Source of the DNA: Ruminiclostridium sp.
Lineage (GTDB): Bacteria > Bacillota > Clostridia > Oscillospirales > Ruminococcaceae
Reading direction: 5' to 3'
DNA: 44,411 bases
NCBI GenBank assembly: GCA_017635095.1
Contig: JAGBMA010000089.1
Span: forward strand, 1 to 44,411
Below the pieces are notes generated by a model that worked only from the letters and a program-made list of their open reading frames with translations, was not told the DNA's origin and did no database searches. The position numbers were made by a program, and so were the translations under genes. Below, piece after piece: positions 17,310 through 25,526 of the stretch; position 1 is the first letter of the stretch; every line of letters starts with the position of its first letter.

Positions 17310-17390
17310 GCGTTATATCGTTCCCGCAGATTGGGGATAATGTACCGTAACACGGAGCTCAATACACCTGTGTAAAGAATAAATATGAAA

Positions 17391-17424
17391 ACGACCCGTT
17401 CAGCATTGATGCCGAGCGGGTCGT
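17391..17424. terminator. Bidirectional terminator between yebC and the cohesin operon
   Basis: Eleven-base arms (ACGACCCGTTC / GAGCGGGTCGT, one G-U pair) flank a 12-base loop. T-rich sequence follows on both strands. The core is nearly identical to the hairpin at 9294-9323 after the other single-cohesin gene. Confidence 0.8.
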
Positions 17425-17431
17425 TTACGCG

Positions 17432-18163
17432 TTATTTCTTTTTGACGGAGCCGATAAGTTTTATCACCACCAGGACAATTACGATCAGGACAACGGCTAT
17501 GATCGCTATGACGGTGACCATGAAAACGAACTTTCCGTCGCTTTGCGGTTGGGGCCGCACATCTGCGGCGGGCTGTGTGATAGCTGTGCTTGTCTGTGTT
17601 GCTTCCGGTGCAGCTTCCGTGATCGTCTGATCCGTGTTTTCTGCAGCCGCCCCGACGCTTGCTCCGGGAGCCGGGTCACCCACTTTTACGGTCACGCTTG
17701 TGGTCTCAGGGAACCACACTTCCTTAAAAGTCCAGCCGTCCTCCATGACATAGCAGAAGCTGTTTTCCGAGAGTACGAAGTCGTAATACCCGTCCGGTGC
17801 ATCATCTCTGACTTTCATCTTTGCCGTGAGTGTAAGCCCGTCGCCAAGCTTTATGTAGCGGTCCGCGTTTGCAGCCGAAAGAGCTATCAGACCGTCCGTG
17901 AGGTTTGAAAAACCGCCGGAGACCTGGGGATTCCATTCCAGCCCCTCGAATGCAGAGGCATCGAACCTTATCTTGACAGACGCGGTATCTGCGTCTTCCG
18001 TTGGCGGGACAACAAGCGATAATGTGAACTCATCGCCCTGCATAAGAGCGGTCTCTGAGACAACTATACCGTTTGCATCTTCGGCAAATGCGGAAAGCGG
18101 GGTTAAAGAGGAAAGTGCGCAGGCTGCCGTCAGTACGGCGAGTATTCTGAATATACGTTTCAT
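17432..18163 (-). CDS. Membrane-anchored single-cohesin protein
   Basis: The 243-residue protein starts at MKRIFRILAVL (GGAG upstream of the ATG at 18163). It has a signal peptide ending SAFAED, one cohesin-like module at about 25-165 (FDASAFEGLEWNP, LGDGLTLTAKM, EVWFPETT), an Ala/Thr/Pro/Gln linker, and a C-terminal transmembrane helix followed by a lysine tail. There is no sorting motif, so it is held by the helix itself. It is the last gene of the cohesin/dockerin operon, after the hairpin at 18209-18228. The module is closest by eye to that of the NPHTG-anchored protein at 9327-10778. Confidence 0.8.
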   Translation of the reverse strand: MKRIFRILAVLTAACALSSLTPLSAFAEDANGIVVSETALMQGDEFTLSLVVPPTEDADTASVKIRFDASAFEGLEWNPQVSGGFSNLTDGLIALSAANADRYIKLGDGLTLTAKMKVRDDAPDGYYDFVLSENSFCYVMEDGWTFKEVWFPETTSVTVKVGDPAPGASVGAAAENTDQTITEAAPEATQTSTAITQPAADVRPQPQSDGKFVFMVTVIAIIAVVLIVIVLVVIKLIGSVKKK

Positions 18164-18208
18164 AAGATCTCCGGAATATAGTATTTGCCGTCTGCCGGCA
18201 GAATAACA

Positions 18209-18228
18209 GGTCATTCCGAAGAATGACC
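18209..18228 (-). terminator. Hairpin after the scaffoldin gene
   Basis: GGTCATTC / GAATGACC arms with a CGAA tetraloop, followed on the minus strand by TGTTATTCT. It could end or reduce transcription between the scaffoldin and the last cohesin gene. Confidence 0.6.
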
Positions 18229-18243
18229 CGTTAATGGTATTCT

Positions 18244-21200
18244 TTAGCGTCTCTGGCTTCTCTTGCGCTTTTTGCCGCGCTTTGCGAGGAGTACACAGCC
18301 GAGAGTTGCCGCAGGTATAAGTACGAGCGCAACAGCCGAGCCCGTGTTCGGGTTAGCGGGACGCGGGGTATTTCCCGTGTAGCTTGTACCGCCGTTTTCG
18401 TTTCCTCCGTTGCTGCCGCCCTGACCGCCGTTACCGCTGTAGTTGTTGTAATTATTGGTGGGAGCGGTGTAATTGCCGCCGGAAGAGTTGCCGCTGTTAT
18501 TCTTGACGCTTGTGGGATCAACGAACATATACGGTGAGAACTCTGTTGTACGGAACTTGATCTTGTCCATTCCGTTTTCGTTGACTACTGTGCACTTGAT
18601 GTACTCGGGATTACCGTCCTCGGTATGGTACACGACGATGTTGTCGGGCGAGCCGCTCATGGACGTCGGTACAGGTATCGAGATGTCTATGTAGCCGGTG
18701 GGAAGCTTGTGGATATAGGTGCCGGTCGAGTAATCATACACGCTTACGTCGAAGGCGTAGCTCTGGCAGTTTGACATCGCAAGCCTTGTGAGCGCTTCAG
18801 CTGCGCTTGCGTCTGCAATATCGGTATTTCTAATGATGATAGCAGTATCGCCGGAGAAGAAATACTTCTTTGTATTAGCTTTTATTCCGCTGTTTGAGAC
18901 ATTTTTCAGGTCGCCGTTGAGGGAGATCTTGATGTTCTTGTTTGCGCTGTTGGTAACGTCAAGGTCGCCGTTTCCGTCACCGTTGTTTCCGCCGTTATTG
19001 CCGTTGCCGCTGTTGTCGGAATCGGGATAACGGTTGTCATCGTCGTCTTCGGGATCGTAAATGACCTGCTGTCCGCTGTTATTGTCGGAAGGAGAGTCAC
19101 TGCTGTAATATACAACAGGGTACTGGGTGTTCGGTGACCACCGTGTATAGTCCGGATAGTAAGGATAATACGGATAGTTGTTATTATTGTTGTTATTGGG
19201 ATTTGAGCGGCTCACAACAGTAACATAATCCTGTGATGTTGTGGGAGACCAGAGTCCCTTGCTTATGGTATTGCTTGTTATGCTTGATTTTGTCAGAACA
19301 AACCGATACCTGTTTGCTGTAGCATTTGTTTTAGCCCTCATTGTTGCACTCAGCGTAAGTCCGTTTGAAAGATCCAGACCGCCGCTGTTTGCAACGGAAA
19401 GTTTAAGGCTGTTGGCGTCGTAAGTGGGGACACCGCCGGAGATGCGCGGATCCCAGGTAACTACTTCAAATGCATTACCGTCGAAACCGACAGCGATTTC
19501 TGCAAGATTAACGGATGCGTCTATAGGCGGTACCTTGATGTAGAGGGTGAACTGGTCGCCCTGATACACGTTGGAAGTGGAGAAACTGATGCCGCCGTTG
19601 GTTACAGGGTAATCGTCCTCCGGGGAGCGAACGGTTACCTTCGCTGTTGTGTTGTGGGGCTTCCAAAGGTTCTGTGAAAGAGCGTCGTCAGCGATTTTGC
19701 CGGTCAGGTAGTTATCATTGCGGATAGTAAGATCGTAAGTATTTCCTAATACTGCGTTGCTGTTCAGCTTCATATTTGCGGTGATCGTAATACCGCTGGT
19801 AAGTTTTAAATCGTCACCGGTAAGATCTGCCAGGAAAAAACCATAATTGAAGTCTGTAGAGATGTTGTTCGGGCTGCTTGAAGAAACGGAGTTAACGGTG
19901 AAAATGGTCTCGTTAAAATCAACAATTACATGAAATCCGTCCGCTGTAGCATTGAGAGCTGGCACTTTTATTGTTGCAGTGAATGTGCCGTCAGGATTTA
20001 CTTTTGACGGAGATACCGAAATGCCGTCGCTCTCTACGGGGTAGTCGGTGGAATCTTTGGTAATGGTGACGGGGGCTTCCCTAGTGGTGGGAGTCCACAT
20101 GGACACGTCTTTATCGTCCGCGTCCTTATAGGTGATCGGATATTCTTTTGTGAGTGTAAACTTGTACGGACCCTTTGTGGCGGTATATTTCACTTTCATT
20201 TCCGCGGAAACGGTGATGATCTCGTTCTTCAGATCTATACCGGAGCCGGTCGAAGCGATACCGAATGAGTTACCGTTGTCTGTTACAGTGAAACCGTCAA
20301 GGTTGGTCTCTCCGGAGCCTTCCACATACTCGAACATTACAGGGTTGTATGCTGCAGAAAGATCGATCGCGTCTGCGGTACCTTTTATGGCCGGAACAGT
20401 GATAGTGACTTTGAATGTGTCACCGACTCCGACTGACGATTTTGATACGGAGATCCCTTTTCCGGGAACGGGATATGAACCGACTACCGAAACGGTGCCG
20501 TCTTTGTTGAGGGGCAGCCAGATCTTCTGAGCGAAAGTCTCCTCATAACGGGTCTCGGTTTTGGTCAATACCGCATCTTCCAACAGGAAAGAATAGGGGG
20601 TGCTGAGAGCGGCGCTGTCCTTAGGTTCAAGCTGCGCGGTGAATTTAAGTCCGCCTGCGAGGTTCATCTCGCCGTTTCCGGTGAAGGTTATCGTTCCTGC
20701 ATCATTATCGGGGACAAAAGACACAGCGGTCATTGAGGGCGCACTCACGTTTGTGACACGGAACGCGGTCGGATTGAATTTAACAGTAAACTTTCCGGAG
20801 TCTGCGGTATCGTTGATCGGAGGAACAGTCACCGTTACAGTGACCTTTTCGTTCTTGTCGCGGTTGACCGAATTTGTCGAAAGGCTCAGGCCGCCTGCAG
20901 TAACAGGGAGCGCCGTAACATAAACGGTTTTCTCTTTGTTCTCCGGATCCCAGAGGACAGCAGTGCCGTTTTTCTCCTTGAAATCCGTGATGAGGTTGAA
21001 TGTCGCCTCGCCCTTTTCCGCATTATCCTTGACCTTTAATGTCGCAGTATAATGCAGAGCGCTGTCGAGACCCCTGTTGGCATCAATGTCTTTTGCTCCG
21101 AAAGTCCCGGCTGTGGGATCCACGGTGCGTGTGCCTACTGCGGGTTCCCAGGAAACGAGCTCGAACTTGCTTGTGTCGTATTTAACGGTAAATTCCGCAG

Positions 21201-21921
21201 GATCCGTGTCCCACGCGATCTGCGGGACATCAATATTTACTGTTACAGTATCGTCAAGATTTACAATGGAAGGTGTGACGGTAAGACCGTCGGTGGTAAG
21301 GGTGTGATTGGGGGGGAGGTTGGTAAGGGTGACGGTTTTCGGGTAGGTTTCAGTTCCCCCCCACATTTCTTTATAATCATTTGCTCCGGTACCGATGGAG
21401 TACCAGGCTGTATGTTTGGTAAGGGAAACATCAGCAGTTTCTTTTCGTGCGTTCTCCTTTACATGCACGGGGATAGTAAGTATAAACGGATTGTTATGAA
21501 CTACCATACCGCCGTCATCAGAATCACCAATTTTCAGCGTGCCGGAGGCAGCGACAAGGGTAAAATATGTTCCTTCCGAGTCGGTAAATACGTTACGCGT
21601 AAATTTAGAGTACTCGGCATCTCCCGCGACTACTACGTCCCAGTATGCAGACTCGGGATCTATCTCAAAAACTTCCGGATCAAACTTGACACTTATAGAA
21701 ATATTATCAGCGTTTGATTCAAAATTATTGGGCGATAGAACTACAAATTTAATATTATCGCCGCGCTCAATAACCGTTTTTCCCGATTGAGGAATAATAT
21801 TCAAGCCGACTTGCAGATTACTGTAGTCACTGTCCGCACTTGCAGGAATGTAAAGGTATGTGAAAATGAGTATCACCGATACGATTAAAAATATTATTTT
21901 TAATCCTTTCGTCCTTACCAT
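18244..21921 (-). CDS. Cell-wall scaffoldin with six cohesin-like modules and NPNTG sorting signal
   Basis: The 1225-residue protein starts at MVRTKGLKIIF (AAGGAAGGA seven bases upstream of the ATG at 21921). After a signal peptide come six cohesin-like modules at about 36-212, 213-344, 345-489, 490-633, 634-777 and 778-905. They share beginnings such as ISVSxSxV..GD.F..TI.VP and conserved FD..xFE...W.P and DL..GL..xA.M patterns, but differ strongly in sequence. An Asn/Pro/Tyr/Asp-rich linker (906-990) leads to a module of about 150 residues ending EFSPYMFVD, shared with the protein at 9327-10778. A Gly/Asn linker and NPNTG (from residue 1190), hydrophobic helix and KRGKKRKRSQRR tail follow. 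This is the layout of an anchoring scaffoldin: dockerin-bearing proteins would bind the modules. The first module is the longest and most divergent. Confidence 0.85.
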   Translation of the reverse strand: MVRTKGLKIIFLIVSVILIFTYLYIPASADSDYSNLQVGLNIIPQSGKTVIERGDNIKFVVLSPNNFESNADNISISVKFDPEVFEIDPESAYWDVVVAGDAEYSKFTRNVFTDSEGTYFTLVAASGTLKIGDSDDGGMVVHNNPFILTIPVHVKENARKETADVSLTKHTAWYSIGTGANDYKEMWGGTETYPKTVTLTNLPPNHTLTTDGLTVTPSIVNLDDTVTVNIDVPQIAWDTDPAEFTVKYDTSKFELVSWEPAVGTRTVDPTAGTFGAKDIDANRGLDSALHYTATLKVKDNAEKGEATFNLITDFKEKNGTAVLWDPENKEKTVYVTALPVTAGGLSLSTNSVNRDKNEKVTVTVTVPPINDTADSGKFTVKFNPTAFRVTNVSAPSMTAVSFVPDNDAGTITFTGNGEMNLAGGLKFTAQLEPKDSAALSTPYSFLLEDAVLTKTETRYEETFAQKIWLPLNKDGTVSVVGSYPVPGKGISVSKSSVGVGDTFKVTITVPAIKGTADAIDLSAAYNPVMFEYVEGSGETNLDGFTVTDNGNSFGIASTGSGIDLKNEIITVSAEMKVKYTATKGPYKFTLTKEYPITYKDADDKDVSMWTPTTREAPVTITKDSTDYPVESDGISVSPSKVNPDGTFTATIKVPALNATADGFHVIVDFNETIFTVNSVSSSSPNNISTDFNYGFFLADLTGDDLKLTSGITITANMKLNSNAVLGNTYDLTIRNDNYLTGKIADDALSQNLWKPHNTTAKVTVRSPEDDYPVTNGGISFSTSNVYQGDQFTLYIKVPPIDASVNLAEIAVGFDGNAFEVVTWDPRISGGVPTYDANSLKLSVANSGGLDLSNGLTLSATMRAKTNATANRYRFVLTKSSITSNTISKGLWSPTTSQDYVTVVSRSNPNNNNNNNYPYYPYYPDYTRWSPNTQYPVVYYSSDSPSDNNSGQQVIYDPEDDDDNRYPDSDNSGNGNNGGNNGDGNGDLDVTNSANKNIKISLNGDLKNVSNSGIKANTKKYFFSGDTAIIIRNTDIADASAAEALTRLAMSNCQSYAFDVSVYDYSTGTYIHKLPTGYIDISIPVPTSMSGSPDNIVVYHTEDGNPEYIKCTVVNENGMDKIKFRTTEFSPYMFVDPTSVKNNSGNSSGGNYTAPTNNYNNYSGNGGQGGSNGGNENGGTSYTGNTPRPANPNTGSAVALVLIPAATLGCVLLAKRGKKRKRSQRR

Positions 21922-21959
21922 AATTTGATCCTTCCTTATGTGCAATACACCTATCTTTT

Positions 21960-23324
21960 TTAGCTATTTACGTATGGAGACTTCGTCTGAAATACGTTAG
22001 GTAATTCAGCTGCATTTCTGAGTATTTGTGTAGCATCTCTTGCGTTAAGGTCATCGTTGTCGAACACATTTGCAATTGTGTACAGTGTATTTCCTGTGCC
22101 ATTGCTATAAGCGATACTAGATGTTCTTCCTACCAAAAATTTCAGAACAAGGGTAGCGTCATTTGCACCCGGAGCACCGCTATGATCAACGTCACCGAAC
22201 AGCCAGAAATCTATGTCCGGTATTGATTTACCGCTCTCAATGTTTATAATTTTTTCATCTGCCAGCACCGGTGCGGAATCAGTCCCTGTATTGATTTTTC
22301 CCCAGGCTTTGACCGATATTTTGTATTTACCTGGAGTGAGTCCCCTTACTTCAAAGCTTCCGTCCTCTTTAACAGGTATATCTCCTCCTACCGGAATTGT
22401 ATAAGTAGTCAAATCTGTGTCATCATCATCGTAATGAGTCCACGGAGTACTCGTCTGACCTGCCGGTCTTCCGAATAAATTAACATATACAGTTTTATTG
22501 CCATACTGGCTGATGTCAACATTATTAAGTTTTCCGCTAACTGCAAAAGTTACATTTCCGCTTGTTATCAATTTCGATGTAGGATTCCATACCGATACGT
22601 AATCAGAAGAACTCTGTGCCCCATCGGGAGCGTAGTCAATGGACGTATAGCCCTTACCGTCATAACTCCAGTTGTCTCCATATGTATCATTATCAGCGGT
22701 ATAGGCGAGACTATCTTCATCAATTATGAAAAATCTGAACGGCGTAGTTTCGGTAACATTCTTTGTTACTTCTAAAATGGCTTCAAGGTGGACAGCACTG
22801 TCTTTAAACGCGGTTATCTCTCTTATTTCGTTTCCGTTTGAGTCTTTCTCAGGCTCGCCGCCACATGATATTGTGAGAATGCCTACGTTCGGGTTTGTTG
22901 ATGTTTTATAATATACATCACCGTCGGTACCCGCTACTATATTACCGGGGGTAGGCCACTGCTTATCAGTCGAGACTTTATCTATACCATGTTCTGTATC
23001 GTCAGTTTTTGCATACCACTTTGTTACTGTGAATAAGTTAATGTTGTAAAAAACTCTCAGATGAATTGCATTTAAATCAGTATTCAACTGGGGAATATTT
23101 ATGTTAAGCTGAACCTTTTCCCCGTTTTTCAGTGAAGATATATAGGCAGTATCTGTCGCCGAAGTATCTGCCGCGCCGACTTTTGTTAAAGTGATTCCTC
23201 CGCCGGACACTACACTTACCGCACTTGCAACAACATCAAGCCCCTTATCTGCCGGCGGGACTATAATGCACGCAACAGCTATGGCAATTGCAGTAAAAAA
23301 CGATACGATCTTTCTTTTTTTCAT
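21960..23324 (-). CDS. Cohesin-dockerin adaptor with a CnaB-like domain
   Basis: The 454-residue protein starts at MKKRKIVSFF (AAAGGA upstream). It has a signal peptide, a cohesin-like module (about 40-270; VQLNINIPQL, FYNINLFTVTKW, SVWNPTSKL), a beta domain resembling CnaB or carboxypeptidase-regulatory folds (DGSFEVRGLTPGKYKISVKA), and a C-terminal dockerin-like module (FGDVDHSGAPGANDATLVLKFLVG, later DNDDLNARDATQILR). A protein with both cohesin and dockerin links one level of a scaffold to the next, like ScaC-type adaptors. It lies between the other adaptor and the scaffoldin. The second dockerin loop is degenerate. Confidence 0.78.
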   Translation of the reverse strand: MKKRKIVSFFTAIAIAVACIIVPPADKGLDVVASAVSVVSGGGITLTKVGAADTSATDTAYISSLKNGEKVQLNINIPQLNTDLNAIHLRVFYNINLFTVTKWYAKTDDTEHGIDKVSTDKQWPTPGNIVAGTDGDVYYKTSTNPNVGILTISCGGEPEKDSNGNEIREITAFKDSAVHLEAILEVTKNVTETTPFRFFIIDEDSLAYTADNDTYGDNWSYDGKGYTSIDYAPDGAQSSSDYVSVWNPTSKLITSGNVTFAVSGKLNNVDISQYGNKTVYVNLFGRPAGQTSTPWTHYDDDDTDLTTYTIPVGGDIPVKEDGSFEVRGLTPGKYKISVKAWGKINTGTDSAPVLADEKIINIESGKSIPDIDFWLFGDVDHSGAPGANDATLVLKFLVGRTSSIAYSNGTGNTLYTIANVFDNDDLNARDATQILRNAAELPNVFQTKSPYVNS

Positions 23325-23369
23325 GGTTTCAAATCCTTTCATAGTAAATTTTACATTCATCCTTAAATG

Positions 23370-24380
23370 TTATGGGTTGGGGTTGAATACGGACGGATAG
23401 AACGCAAGGTAACGAAGTATCTGTGTAGCGTCTCTTTCGGTGGGCTTCGTACCGCCCTCCACGCAGGCAACAGACCTTGTATAATCGTCGTTGATCGAGC
23501 TCGGGAGACCGACTATGTATTTGAGTATCAGAGTTGCGTCGGCGGCGTTGCGATCACCGTTGCCGTCAACATCTCCCAGAAGGTTCAGCGAAAGATCCGC
23601 GTCGGTATTTCCGTAATCCGTTCCGACTGTTTCGATGCGCGGCTTGCAGCCCGCCACATCTATCTTCATGGTATATGTCACTCCGCCCTCGGTGTTGCTG
23701 AACAGGTATGTACCTTCGAGCTTTCCGGTCGTTCTGTTTCTGTTCAGTGTCACGCTTTGTTCGAACAGGGATCCGTCGCTTCCTGTAAGGCTGATCTGTG
23801 CAGTTTCGGACGCTGATGTCGGCAGGTTGAGCGAGATCTTTCCGGAGACGGGCGCTAAATTGTCAGCGACCTTGATCTGAACATCTCTCGTACTTGGTGT
23901 CCAGCTGAATCCGGTCTCCGTGTTGCTGACGTCTGCGCGTTTGAGACTTATGGCGGAATTTCCGAGTGCAGCCGTAGATTTCGCTCTGAATCCTGCAGTT
24001 ACCGTAAGTCCGTAGCTCAGGTTGACGTTTGCGTTTGCGGCAACGACAATGGCGAAACCTTTCTGTGTGTCACTGTTTTTCATAGACGTACCGGAAGCGA
24101 TCTGTGGCTCCCAGCTTGTCAGTTCAAACACATCGGGATCGAATCCCAATCTGATCTCGACGGTGTCCGCATAAGCGTTCATCTGCGGAACATTCACAAT
24201 GACATCGAACGACTCGCCCTGTCTGACTGTGTTTTTTGTCGCCCCGATACCGTTTATTTCCGTCTCCGCGCCTGCGTCCACTGTCATATCCGGCACAGCA
24301 CCAAGTCCACTCGGCAGCACTGTCATGCACAAGGCGGCGGCGAGGGCTGCGATATGGGGCAAAATCCTTTTTTTCCTCAT
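23370..24380 (-). CDS. Cohesin-dockerin adaptor protein
   Basis: The 336-residue protein is the first gene of the operon. It has a signal peptide (KKRILPHIAALAAALCMTV), a cohesin-like module at about 40-175 (GESFDVIVNVPQM, FDPDVFELTSWEP, LSYGLTVTAGF, WTPSTRDV), a small beta domain (about 180-260) and a dockerin at about 262-332. The first dockerin loop is a good calcium-binding site (DVDGNGDRNAAD followed by ATLILKYIVG). The second is degenerate (EGGTKPTERDATQILRYL). AAAGGA precedes the ATG. It probably plugs into one of the scaffoldin cohesins and presents its own. Confidence 0.82.
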   Translation of the reverse strand: MRKKRILPHIAALAAALCMTVLPSGLGAVPDMTVDAGAETEINGIGATKNTVRQGESFDVIVNVPQMNAYADTVEIRLGFDPDVFELTSWEPQIASGTSMKNSDTQKGFAIVVAANANVNLSYGLTVTAGFRAKSTAALGNSAISLKRADVSNTETGFSWTPSTRDVQIKVADNLAPVSGKISLNLPTSASETAQISLTGSDGSLFEQSVTLNRNRTTGKLEGTYLFSNTEGGVTYTMKIDVAGCKPRIETVGTDYGNTDADLSLNLLGDVDGNGDRNAADATLILKYIVGLPSSINDDYTRSVACVEGGTKPTERDATQILRYLAFYPSVFNPNP

Positions 24381-24406
24381 TCAAAAATCCTTTCCTTTCT
24401 GCTGTG

Positions 24407-24444
24407 ATATAATTGCACCGTTCTTTTAGTTCTATCAATTATAT
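24407..24444 (-). promoter_or_regulatory. Inverted repeat in the cohesin operon leader
   Basis: Nine-base arms ATATAATTG / CAATTATAT with a 20-base spacer lie just upstream of the first gene's ribosome binding site. They could form an mRNA hairpin or be an operator. Confidence 0.35.
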
Positions 24445-24529
24445 GCCGGGGTGACCGGAGTGTATCTGGCTTGTGTCAGATTTACTCATTTCGGAGCAAA
24501 TTTGTACACAAGATGATTATTCATTTTTC

Positions 24530-24558
24530 ATTATATCACCATTTTTTCATCTCGTCAA
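24530..24558 (-). promoter_or_regulatory. Promoter of the cohesin/dockerin operon
   Basis: On the minus strand it reads TTGACG, 17 bases, TATAAT. It leaves a leader of about 145 bases before the first adaptor gene. Confidence 0.85.
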
Positions 24559-24846
24559 CCAAAATTTTACCCATTTGTTTAATTTGTACAACACTTTCTG
24601 ATTTATTTATCAATTACGACAATACTTTGCATACAAAAAAGGCTTCAATAAGGCTTTTGGACGGCATAAAGCTTAAATTGACATACGAATGACAATGTGC
24701 TTTAACGGCGGGAGGATATGATCCGGCTGTATTACGGGAACATTTATGCATATAACGGATCATTGGATACCGTGCAGTAAAAAATTGGCGTATATCTGTC
24801 AAAACAGGAGATATATGTTTACGTTTTCCCTGTCGCATAACATAAT
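24559..24846. other. Gene-free stretch upstream of the cohesin operon promoter
   Basis: AT-rich sequence with no supported gene. The only short frames have poorly spaced ribosome binding sites. It includes a TTGACA at about 24679 on the plus strand, but without a convincing -10 box. Confidence 0.5.
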
Positions 24847-24876
24847 GCCCCGGAGCGGCTTCAACCGCTTCGGGGC
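24847..24876 (-). terminator. Terminator after queT
   Basis: Twelve-base arms (24847-24858 and 24865-24876, one mismatch) form a strong GC-rich hairpin. On the minus strand it is followed by ATTATGTTAT. Confidence 0.65.
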
Positions 24877-24933
24877 AGCACCTGTATGCAGGAACGTTTA
24901 CCCACGTTCCTTATTGTCATCATTACGCTGTTT

Positions 24934-25431
24934 TCAGCTTTCTTTTGCGAAGATGTGCTTTTTCACGGGCTCGACAGCATTCAGGAGCAAAAGACCGAGA
25001 ACTCCGCAGGAGAGAACTTCGCCGGCTCCTACTGTGAGCATCAGGAACGGGATACCGTCCGGAAGTCCGTAAGCGTATGTAAGTACGAAGGGGATTATGA
25101 GCGTATTGGCAAGAATGGGAGGTACTGGCGCGAGCCATTTGCTCACATTTCTGCTGAGGTAGTATGTACCTACCGCGCCTATGAGCGTTGCAAGGCTCCC
25201 GAAAATAACGTCCCATATCGCTGCTCCCGTGATAAGGTTGGAAAGCAGACATCCGATAAAAAGACCCGGTATAGCCGCCGGCGTGAAATACGGGAGGACT
25301 GTGAGAGCCTCCGAGATACGGATCTGTATTGCTCCGCTCGCTAAGTCGAATGCTGCCACAAATACGGTCAGCACGGTGTAGAGTGCGGCTATGACAGCCG
25401 CGTGAGTGATGAAAAATACTTTGTTTTTCAT
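24934..25431 (-). CDS. queT: QueT-family queuosine-precursor transporter (ECF S component)
   Basis: The 165-residue protein has five to six membrane segments and the QueT pattern (AAVIAALYTVLTVFV, IQIRISEALTVLPYFTPAAIPGLFIGCLLSN, GAAIWDVIFGSLATLIGA, PPILANTLIIPFVL). QueT imports preQ1/preQ0-type queuosine precursors together with a shared ECF energy module encoded elsewhere. AGGAAAGG precedes the ATG. The upstream region folds into stacked hairpins, fitting the known preQ1 control of this family. Confidence 0.88.
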   Translation of the reverse strand: MKNKVFFITHAAVIAALYTVLTVFVAAFDLASGAIQIRISEALTVLPYFTPAAIPGLFIGCLLSNLITGAAIWDVIFGSLATLIGAVGTYYLSRNVSKWLAPVPPILANTLIIPFVLTYAYGLPDGIPFLMLTVGAGEVLSCGVLGLLLLNAVEPVKKHIFAKES

Positions 25432-25520
25432 TTTCCTTTCCTGAGGGCATGGCTGCCCTCTTTTCCTTTCGTAGTTTTGATCTGCGGCATCAGCCGCGGC
25501 GAGGATTTTGCGAACTCGCC
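25432..25520 (-). promoter_or_regulatory. Candidate preQ1-type riboswitch upstream of queT
   Basis: On the minus strand three perfect hairpins follow one another: GGCGAG-(11)-CTCGCC (25498-25520), GCGGC-TGAT-GCCGC (25484-25497) and GAGGGC-(6)-GCCCTC (25443-25460). The 11-base loop of the first begins TTCG, which could pair with CGAA (25467-25470), next to an AAAGGA, as a pseudoknot. The general order resembles preQ1 class III riboswitches, found upstream of queT in related bacteria. The consensus match could not be checked. Confidence 0.4.
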
Positions 25521-25526
25521 TTTGTA

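Noticed and set aside
24718-24780. A 20-codon plus-strand frame after GGAGG
   Set aside because: GGAGG is only two bases from the ATG, which is too close, and there is no supporting promoter.
24614-24838. A 74-codon minus-strand frame upstream of the cohesin operon
   Set aside because: No ribosome binding site, no family resemblance and AT-rich non-coding composition.
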